DNA of 64,000 nt from Saccharina japonica (lineage: Eukaryota; Sar; Phaeophyceae; Laminariales; Laminariaceae): positions 124,933-188,932 of the forward strand of contig MEHQ01000689.1 in assembly GCA_008828725.1 (NCBI GenBank), given 5' to 3'. The notes below the pieces were generated by a model. The model was not told the DNA's origin, made no database searches, and saw only the letters and a program-made list of their open reading frames with translations. A program made the position numbers and the translations under genes. Each line of letters starts with the position of its first letter. The first letter of the stretch is position 1. Below are positions 56,401-64,000 of the stretch, one piece after another.

Positions 56401-58131
56401 ATCCGTCGGACTTTCATTTTTGTGACGAATAATGTTTCAAAGTATACCTCGGTCATGATATTTCTCATCCGGCAGCACTTTTAGTTTCCTCCAAAATTAT
56501 TTTTTCGGTGAGGTACGACGCTCCTTAAGTGAGAAGCTCAGAAAAAACATGGTGCACCTCTATCGTAGCATGTGTCGGCACGTCACGGCAAGCCCTACGG
56601 CACATTCTACGACAACGCTCACGACACGTCACGGCAAGCCTCCACGGTAAAATGGCAAGCTCTACAACACGCTTCGGAAATGGTCGCGGCATATCACAGC
56701 AAAATCCGCGGCAGTACTCACGGCAATCCCATGACAAGCCCTGTGGCAAGGCCCGCGCGGAATGATCCACGGCAAGGCCCGCGCCAAGACCCGCAGCAAG
56801 GCCCAATAGGAACAGGGTGCCAGGTGGGTCCAGGTGGGCCTCCGGCGCGGCTCCTGCGGAGGGCTGCTTATGTTTCTGCACATTGTGGGTGGGAGCAACG
56901 TTGCCAAATTGGATGGACCCACTGCGGGATTACAGTACCAAATGCGAACAGGGTGCCGGGTGGGTGCCTTGCCGTGGATATTACCGTGGGTCTTGCCATG
57001 AGACTTGCCGCCGCAGGCCTCGCTGGGGGTCTTGCCGTAGCGTCTTGCCGTGGACATGGCCGTGGGGCTTGCCGTGGGATGTCATGGCAAGTACCGCGGC
57101 AATATCCGCGGCCACAACCGTGGCACGCGCCGAGGCAGAGCCATGGCCGATGGTAACCCATGGACCTTGCCGTGGCATGAAACGGCATGCCGCGGTACAG
57201 CAGTGCCGTCAAATAATGTGAACCCGTGGGCGCTCGTTACGGCACGGTATAGGGAAACGGTGTGCCGTTGTTTCTGTTTGTGTTTTTTTTCTCCCCGCGG
57301 TAAAAGTAACAAGGGGAGCACTGCTACTTCCCCGTTTTTTTCTTGCGACCACGCCCACTATGGTTTCGGCGATCATCTGAGGGATTGCGAGGAGCACATC
57401 AACAATCATTTTACTCTCTACCAGCAGCTGGTTACGCGTGATCCGCGTCCTAATCAACCCCAACCCTACTGCGCAACTGATCCCACTCGAAATCTAAGCA
57501 GTGTGTACCCAACGTGCGAATTGCACTCAGTCCTAAGGAGGTTTAGGTCACTGTGGTACACATTGTCGGATGGCGAACATGACAATAAACAGCGAATAGC
57601 GATAATGACAACAACGACGACGAGTAACAACAATATCCTACAGTAGTTGGCGCGACAATTCACGTCTGCGAGACCGAGACCCTTGTACACGACGCCCAGT
57701 GCTCCTCCCACCCGGCCGGAGGCACGAAGGCTTCCCTGCAGACGACGGCGAGGGCAACCGCCGCCTTCGTGCCTCCCACCGGGTCCAGGTAGCACATGCA
57801 TGTGATTCCGGGCTTTCGGCGCCGGCACCGCCAGGACGAACTTGCCCTTAGCGTTCCGCCTACGTTTCCCGCCTTGCCCTCCTTCCCCGGCGCCGTTGGT
57901 TCGACGTCAATACCGGTTCCACGAACGACGACAGGTGTCGGTTCGCAGCTGTGTTCGCCTTTCCCTTCCTCTGCTGTGCTGCCGGAGGCGTTTTGCTGAA
58001 GAAGGCGTTTCGCTGGAGACTTCGCTGGAGACCTTTCGGTGAAGGCGTTTCGCTGGGGGCGTTTTTTCGGAAACGATTCGCTGGAAGTATTTCCAGGAGT
58101 CGTTTTGCTGCACTATACAGCCGGTGCGAAA
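53497..58131. other. Downstream flank of paralogue B, then low-complexity DNA; no gene recognised
   Basis: 53905-54120, 54245-54305, 54343-54450 and 54497-54617 match the flank of paralogue A. A GGGCC-repeat patch lies at 54797-54852. 54900-56130 shows nothing I recognise. 56150-57215 is the CACGGCA-type repeat block. 57640-58080 has GC-rich open frames on both strands and an inverted repeat (GGAGGCACGAAGG at about 57719 and CCTTCGTGCCTCC at about 57763), without recognisable protein similarity. Confidence 0.5.
56150..57215. repeat. Degenerate CACGGCA/TGCCGTG repeat block with orientation switch
   Basis: From about 56570 to 56800 the plus strand is full of CACGGCAAG-type units spaced roughly a dozen bases apart (ACGGCAAGCCCTACGGCAC, ACGACAACG, CACGGCAATCCCATGAC, CACGGCAAGGCCCGCG). 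From about 56970 to 57080 the complement, CTTGCCGTGG, dominates. The centre carries a direct repeat, GAACAGGGTGCCxGGTGGGT, at about 56811 and 56947. Long open frames on both strands read His-Gly-Lys-rich peptides that reflect the repeat. Confidence 0.65.
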
Positions 58132-59150
58132 ATGGGGCGCCTCTGCCGGAAGTGCCGAGTGCAAGCGACCTCCACCTTCGTGGGGAGCAAGCCGGCGGTA
58201 TAATGCAAGAGGCGTGCTGAGACGGACGGCATGGTGGACGTCCGCAGCAAGGGTTGGCCGTGTGAATCCTGTACGAGGCAAGCGAGGTTTGATTTCGAGG
58301 GAAAACGAGGCGAAGGTGCTCTGCCAGAAGCACATACTCAGGACGGAATGAGGGACGTCTCCTGCAAGCGGTGCTTACCCGACTCCTGCACGAAGCGGCT
58401 GAACTTCAACTTTGAAGGAAATAACGAGGCTTACTGCAAGCAACATGTTGAGGACGGCATGGCGAACGTCTTCGGCCAGCGGTGCTTACACGACTCCCGC
58501 AGGAAGGGACCAAGCTTCAATGTTGAGGGCAGGAAGGAGGCGCACTGCAAGCACCATGCCGAGGACCGAAATAGTTCCCGTTATCTATCTGGGCCAAGCG
58601 TTAATCGAATGGCTCTCGTGCGCGGTTGTTGGGACTCCTCGGCGAGTACTAACCGACAATGTGCCCTCCGTATGCGTCCGGCTAAAGAGAGACATCTGGG
58701 ACGATCCGGTGACGAGCGTGAGTATCGAAGCGTCGTCGTCGCGGGCAGCGAGTCGCCTGAAATGGTCCAGGTGAGGAATCGGTGGGAAGCAGTCTACCCA
58801 CTGCTTCGATCACGCTCCCCTCGAGGAAAGACTCTGGAAAACCGTGGAAATGGGTCGCACCAAGGGGGGTTCTCGTTTCATCGCCTTCCCTTGGCCTATA
58901 CACGCACCTCAACGACAACGGCGACGAAACGGTGGCGAACCAGACCCGTCACCAGATAATACAGCAGACCATGTTCCTCATATAGAGAGGAGGGCCATCC
59001 AACGAATCATGAGGGGAACGTTTATAAAGGCGGAGATGGAGGTCCTTAGAGGATGTACCAGTGGAATACGTATCGCTTTCCAGGTTTGCTCACTGTCGAC
59101 GGTAGCTGCGCTTTCGCCTCCTCGCGGGATTCGAGCGCTTTTTGTTTGAA
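58132..59150 (+). pseudogene. Decayed EsV-1-7-repeat (Cys/His-rich) gene
   Basis: EsV-1-7 repeats have the spacing C-x4-C-x15/16-C-x2-H-x12; the family includes the Ectocarpus developmental regulator IMM. Four units can be read in one frame. Unit 1 (58132-58257) has an in-frame TAA (58201-58203) where family members usually have Tyr before CK, and Arg in place of the His. Unit 2 (about 58250-58365) has lost its third Cys. Unit 3, CLPDSC...YCKQH (about 58366-58460), is canonical. Unit 4, CLHDSR...HCKHH (about 58484-58560), lacks its second Cys. After about 58570 the more protein-like frame is +1 (IYLGQALIEWLSCAVVG to about 59149) with a TGA at 58772-58774. I infer frame shift and decay; an intron is less likely because the interruption is too short. 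Confidence 0.6.
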
Positions 59151-60719
59151 GTTCCGGACTTTGCTGAGAAGGGGCGGTAGTCTACGTAGTCGGCACGAAT
59201 AAAGGTAGACGGCGTAGTAGGGGTGTAAATCGGAGCGAAGGCCGTTTTTATAAATAGCGATTTCGGCAAAGCTATAATTCGCCATCTTGGGACTACGACA
59301 GCGGGAAAATTGACGGTAAAAAGTGACGATTACAGCCATCGACTACTGCATGATTGGGGCATGCTACAAAAGTTTATGCCCGAGATACAAAGCAAGGAGT
59401 CGTAAGAAACGGGCCAAGCATGATCCTACCCGTACTGCTGGGCGCTCAGACTGCTCGTGGACGGTCGATAGAACTGAACTCGAAGTGGTTTGGGTCGCTG
59501 TCTCGGGGTCCGAAAAGGGTTACTCGGGTGAAATCGACCAACCCCAATCACCCCTTTTCCCCCCTTTCCACGGCTGGTGAGGGGGCGGCCAGTATAGCCG
59601 GTATAAGACGTTATTGAAAAAATCGACACAGCGATCGTCTCCTTTTTGCGATTAGGCGTCGATTGGACCGTACATTTCGATTGAACCGGGTGAACCGGCT
59701 GCGACTCACAGCCCTTACGCGGGTATTTACGGGGTCTCGATAGACCAATTAAATGCCGCATGTGACTCTCCGTTGTTTTTCCTACGATGGCCGGTCGTTG
59801 GTTTGTAGGTCTTATCATGCTTTCCCCGGATGCCTGTCCGTGCAAACTTGCCATTTGGTCTCTGTTGGTCTCTGTTTTCTGCAGGTGGGAATTGCTACTT
59901 TAACGCTCCAGCCGCCGTTCTTTGTCGGGTAACCGGCCAATAGATGGTAGTCCTCGACGGGCTTCGGTGGGCGCAAAAACTAACTAAATACGGTGTCAAC
60001 GGACGGCTCGTCCGACCGGGACGCAGAATGGTGTGCCGGCCATTTTGGAGCAGGTGTTACCACCGTATACTCTAACAACGGAAATCGAGTGTTGCGTATA
60101 CAATGCCGTAATCGCAGGCATCTACGCGCGGTCTGTGCGACTAAAACCCAAGCGCTCGCAATGGCGGGGGGGGGGGGGGGGGGGGGGGGGGCTGGGTCAA
60201 CGAGAGGACACTCGGTGCGCTGCACACGTATGAGTGATTTGGTTGTTCCTTTGCCCGGAAGTACTGGCGATCGGCCGACCCAGGTCAAGTGTCTCGTACA
60301 TGAGGCCACCACATTCGCTCCGAGCCGCGCGGTAGATGGCAAGGCGGCAACTGTTTGAAGACCTTTGTGATGCTCGTATATAGCTCCCACCGGATTCGAT
60401 CACCAGCGAATACACCCAACACGTCGGCTGTCCGCGTGCTCCATTAATATTTGCAGACCTTTGTGATGCTCGTAGCTCCCACCAGATTCGATCACCACCG
60501 AATACAACCAACACGTCGGCTGTCCGTGGGCTCCATTAATATTCAGTTCTATGACTCAAAACTGTAACGCTTCTCTAGGTGCCGTGATGTAACCCTCACA
60601 ACGAAGCGGCTCGCAAACAATGCCTTCGTACGTAAAACAAAACTAAAGCAGAACAGAACAATCTACTGTAGTAAAACAAACACCGCGCCACACCACGCCT
60701 ACGAGAGATGAGGCAGACG
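59150..60719. other. Intergenic region between the EsV-1-7 remnant and the kinase gene
   Basis: No recognisable gene. A poly-G run at 60164-60190 and a 96-bp tandem duplication at 60359-60543. Presumably includes the 3' UTR of the minus-strand kinase gene near 60600-60719. Confidence 0.5.
60359..60543 (+). repeat. Tandem duplication, unit about 90-96 bp
   Basis: Units at 60359-60454 and 60455-60543 share AGACCTTTGTGATGCTCGTA, TAGCTCCCACC(G/A)GATTCGAT, CACCA(G/C)CGAATACA, CCAACACGTCGGCTGTCCG and GCTCCATTAATATT, with few differences, so the event is fairly recent. Confidence 0.85.
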
Positions 60720-63700
60720 TCAGCCGGTGAGGATCTCATCCGTGAGGGTCTCGACGGTCTCCCGGACCTTAGGGTCACCGAAGAGGTTGAGCTGGTTGAG
60801 GTAGTGATACAGCTTGTACAGCTTCTGTCGCCGCTCGAACCCTTCCGCCTTTGGTATCTGTTCGACAAGAATCAAATAAAAATGTCGCTCGGTATTCTGT
60901 TCGAAAAACACAAAAACACAAAAAACACAAAAAACACAAAAAAAAACAATTCTTGTACAGCAGTATGGGAGCTGCAATTTCCGATACGCGGTGCCCTTCT
61001 GCCGGGTATGACGCTGATCCATTTTATATATATCACCCTTCCGGGTTGTAACTTTGCAAGCGATAAAGTCGAGCAACAAGAGCATCGACAAGGACACGGT
61101 CTACCCAACGGCTTTACGCAGGTTCATGTCACTTCCTGTGATATTCGATTGACCGGCCTACGCACGACAGGGGAAAAAAATAAAGCCTAATATAAAGCCA
61201 CGCGGAGTGAAACAACCAAATCGCTCTCCGCCGTGAAATTTTGAAGCCACACACAGGAGACGTTTGACTGGCAGCAGCCATGGAGAGCACCAAGAATGAC
61301 GGCCTTCACCTCTGGTTGAAATGACGCAGGGGCGCGATTCGCTTACCGTGCAGCTCAACTACCGTAGTGAGATCACACCACAGACCGACCGATCAACAGA
61401 CCGACCGACCGACCGACAGACCGACCGACCATGCGCACCTTGTCGTGGTACGATTTCCAGAAAGGCTCCTGGAACCCCCCGAACATGTCCATGATGGCCA
61501 GCTCGAACTCTGAGTGCCCGAAGAAGCTCGCGGGGTCGAACATACAGGGGCCCTCGACCGTCGCTCCGGTGTTCCCTGAGGCAACGAAAAAAGGCCGACC
61601 GAAGGAGAGGGGGTATGGATTTGTTTTTTATGATTCTGGATACAGGTAGCGCAACTTTCCCCCCTTATAACAACCTCCGCGCTTAACTATTCCTTTGACC
61701 TAGCGCACGCAGACGTGCACTCTGCGGTAAGGTATACGGCGGGTACAACAACCACCAGGCGCGCTTCAGGGACCACGTAAGGAGTGGTACGTCATTTTCC
61801 GTCGCAGCAGGGGAGGGGGGGGGGCGACGCGTGGGAGAGATCACCTATCCACAGGTCCCCGTGAAGGAGCGAAGGCTTGACATCAACTCCTTCAAGAATC
61901 TCGCCGACCTTCTCCTGCACCGCTCGAAAGCGTCTCATCACATCTTCCGTGTCTTCCTCGCCAGCCACCAAAGCGGCCCTACCGTACGCCTTGTCCTGCT
62001 CATTGCAGTACGGCCAAGCAGACGGGTTACGGGGGGGGGCGGGTAACCACTTTAATGTTAGTTACCTCGAATGAGAAGTTGAACTTGCGAAATTACGGGT
62101 AATTCATCACAGCTCGCCTTCGCAGCACTTGCCGTGAGCAGTCATACATTGAATAGCTTGTGCTCCTGAACAGCAAACACACAGCAGCGCATGACGGACT
62201 CGATGTTAATTGCGCAAGCACGTGCAGCCGTTGCCGCGCAACGCATCGACGTGCACACACCGCTATCACGCAAATTTCTGCGACGCATCTCCTGCTGCGC
62301 GGTCTATCGAGAGGAATAGGGGTACGTAGCGCATCGTGTTTCGGGGTTAGGTTTAGGGTACCTTGAGCAGACCCTCGATCTGGTCGGACATTCTCCTCTC
62401 GAAGAACTCGGTCCAGGTGCTGCACCACGCGTTGTTCAGCGGTGTCAGGGCCAGGAAGTTCGACACCGGGAAGCCGAACCGCCCCTGGTGCAGCTCGTCG
62501 TGCTTCTGTGGGGCAGCGAGAAAAGGGGACACGGGCCGAACGGAACACGAGCGGCGTATGAACACGTTGGTTATAGAACTTCGTTGCCTCCCTCGCAAGC
62601 GTACAATACGCCACCCCGCCTGCAGCGGTGGCGGTAAGCTCAATGCAACGAGTCAGGAGTAGATGTCGGGTCGCCACGGGTACACTCGAGCCCTGCAACT
62701 AGCATGCCGCAAGAAATGTGTGCATGGTAAGGTTAGGGTTGCGTCGGGCCCTGCTGTACGCACCAGAGCCGCGAGCCACCACACAATGAGAAATCGCTAT
62801 CGTCGCCTGTGTTTAGACCTTAAGGAAACAACCGCGGCCAACGAAACAAGACACCGAAATAAGAAGTCGTCGAGCGGAGGTAAGATAGCCACGCTTCGTG
62901 CGCAAAACACCTCTACCAAGACTCTTCTGGTAATTCAACCCACGGCTGTTCACTCCAAATATCCATTGATCCGCTCGCACCGCACACACGCCAAAACGAC
63001 CGCTCGCCGCACAAACTAACGATCGCTCGCGGGGCACAAGCTAACTACCGCACGCCGCCCAAGCCAACAACCGCACCGCACCGTGCTCAGGTGGAGGTCG
63101 GCCAAGCTGTTGCCCAGCGCGGCCTGGTTTCCCGGTCGCATGGGACCGAAAGGCACAAGCGCCAGGTGCTCCAAAATCATGAAGGCTCCCGGGCCGATAT
63201 CTCCCACTCTTTTGACAGCAAGCCGCGGAGAGGAGGAGGGAATGGTCGGGGTAGGTTCAAAGGGCAGGAGGGTCACGTGAAGGAGGCGGTGGGCGGCGGG
63301 GAGCCAGATGAAAACGGCGTGCTCAGTTGGTACATATAGTAAACGCGTGCGGTTGTGTTTTGCGGCAAGAGCACCGGCCTTTTTGTATCCGCGACACCAG
63401 CGGCACCGGCGATTAGCGCAGCGGCACCAACGATTAGCGAGGATAAGAAGCAGAATTGCTGCATCGTACAGAAACGGTTGGCGCTCAATGAAAATCAGTT
63501 GCCCGTGTCGTGTCATAAGCATGGGCCACCCAGCGACGCACCCAAACGGAGCTCTTGAAATAGTCCAATCGCTACAGATCAACTAGTACCTCTCCTACAA
63601 AGCGTACAAGTACACCGCAACAACAAAAGGTGCTCATGACCCAAACACGAGAGGCTCCTCGCTCCCAACCCTTCCTGCCTACAAAAAGAAACGCCGGCCT

Positions 63701-63920
63701 CTTTATCACCTAAACCCCCTGAAAACTGCACCCCTTTTTGGAATAAAAATTACTTGGAATTATAATTGTATAATTATCGTAGCGGTACCAGGGTTAAACC
63801 TCGCCAGTTTTAGTCCGTCCAAGACTCAAAAGCGTCGGCTTACTTCGGCAGTTTTCCGAGGTGGAGAGGCTTGGGGACCTGCATCACGTCAGCCTTCGCC
63901 AAAGCGCTCAAACTAACAGC
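60720..63920 (-). CDS. FN3K-like: Fructosamine/ketosamine-3-kinase, C-terminal six exons
   Basis: Phosphorylates the sugar of ketosamines on glycated proteins, making the adduct unstable (protein deglycation). Exons on the minus strand: 63920-63844, 63208-63082, 62505-62362, 61995-61845, 61575-61439, 60857-60720. Phases agree throughout and give 257 codons plus TGA. In order: VMQVPKPLHLGKLPK and GPGAFMILEHLAL (end of N-lobe and hinge), GNSLADLHL, GRFGFPVSNFLALTP, WTEFFERRM, the catalytic loop LLHGDLWIGN, the metal-binding MFDPASFFGHSEFELA, MFGGFQEPFWKSYHDK and the C-terminal GFERRQKLYKLYHYLNQLNL. The SFxGHSExELA pattern and IPKAxGFExR after the FGGF block are close to animal FN3K-related protein. 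The first exons (start codon and ATP-binding loop) lie beyond base 64000. No disabling change is seen. Confidence 0.9.
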
Positions 63921-63949
63921 CTGGAGAGGTTTCGAAGAGAACGAACGCC

Positions 63950-64000
63950 ACGGGCAGGGGTGGGGTGTACTCATGTCATGGATCGCCGTAGTCGTATGAC
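63950..64000 (-). repeat. Poly(C)-tailed dispersed repeat, family P, cut by the window end
   Basis: Minus-strand reading GTCATACGACTACGGCGATC, CATGACATGAGTACACC, then CCACCCC. Matches the 3' end of family P and lies in the intron upstream of the first visible kinase exon. Confidence 0.6.

Noticed and set aside
56572..57156. 194-codon frame and overlapping minus-strand frames
   Set aside because: The repeat spacing near 12 bases keeps several frames open on both strands; the peptides simply mirror the repeat.
57860..58335. Minus-strand frames of 142-157 codons
   Set aside because: They overlap antisense to the EsV-1-7 remnant, and the region upstream is GC-rich and open in several frames.
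58769..58795. An intron removing the TGA at 58772 in the EsV-1-7 remnant
   Set aside because: The donor (AG|GTGAGG) looks good but the only nearby acceptor leaves about 25 bases, far too short for a spliceosomal intron.

Overview
This is nuclear DNA of a eukaryote with many long introns, most likely a brown alga or close stramenopile relative. The lineage call rests on Cys/His repeats of the EsV-1-7 type near 58.2-58.6 kb (known mainly from brown algae and their viruses), on introns of several hundred to 2,600 bases full of repeats, and on the mixture of Ty3/gypsy, Ty1/copia, MITE-like and SINE-like sequence. The species cannot be named from sequence alone. Only a small part of the window codes for protein.

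0-18.6 kb, plus strand: the C-terminal part of one large gene, an ATRX-like SNF2 chromatin remodeller. I read 16 exons (379-18552) whose splice phases all agree and give 1,476 codons plus a stop; the N-terminus lies upstream of the window. All helicase motifs are present. A 392-codon exon carrying a polyglutamine tract of about 90 residues separates the two helicase lobes. One intron appears to be GC-AG. A segment of about 1.3 kb from intron 11 recurs inside intron 15 directly after a 15-base N gap, with many single-base indels, so it may be an assembly artefact.

18.6-33 kb: a decayed Ty3/gypsy element with two LTRs (20702-26846) and no recognisable integrase, followed by about 6 kb of gene-poor repeats.

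33-54.6 kb: two paralogous two-exon genes (33126-34463 and 51008-53496) for small secreted, probably surface-anchored, proteins of a family I do not recognise. Their 3' flanks match in the same order, so they come from a segmental duplication. Between them lie scrambled Ty1/copia remains (39.7-43.7 kb, minus strand), a minisatellite, LTR fragments, many copies of a palindromic MITE, and short repeats ending in (TAA)n.

54.6-64 kb: a 1-kb region of degenerate CACGGCA-type repeats whose orientation flips in the middle, a decayed EsV-1-7 repeat gene, and on the minus strand the last six exons (63920-60720) of a fructosamine/ketosamine-3-kinase gene whose 5' end lies beyond the window.

No rRNA gene, intact tRNA gene, CRISPR array or bacterial-type operon was seen. 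The genes do not form an evident pathway. The least explained parts are the secreted paralogue pair, the poly(C)-tailed dispersed repeats and the orientation-switching repeat block at 56-57 kb.
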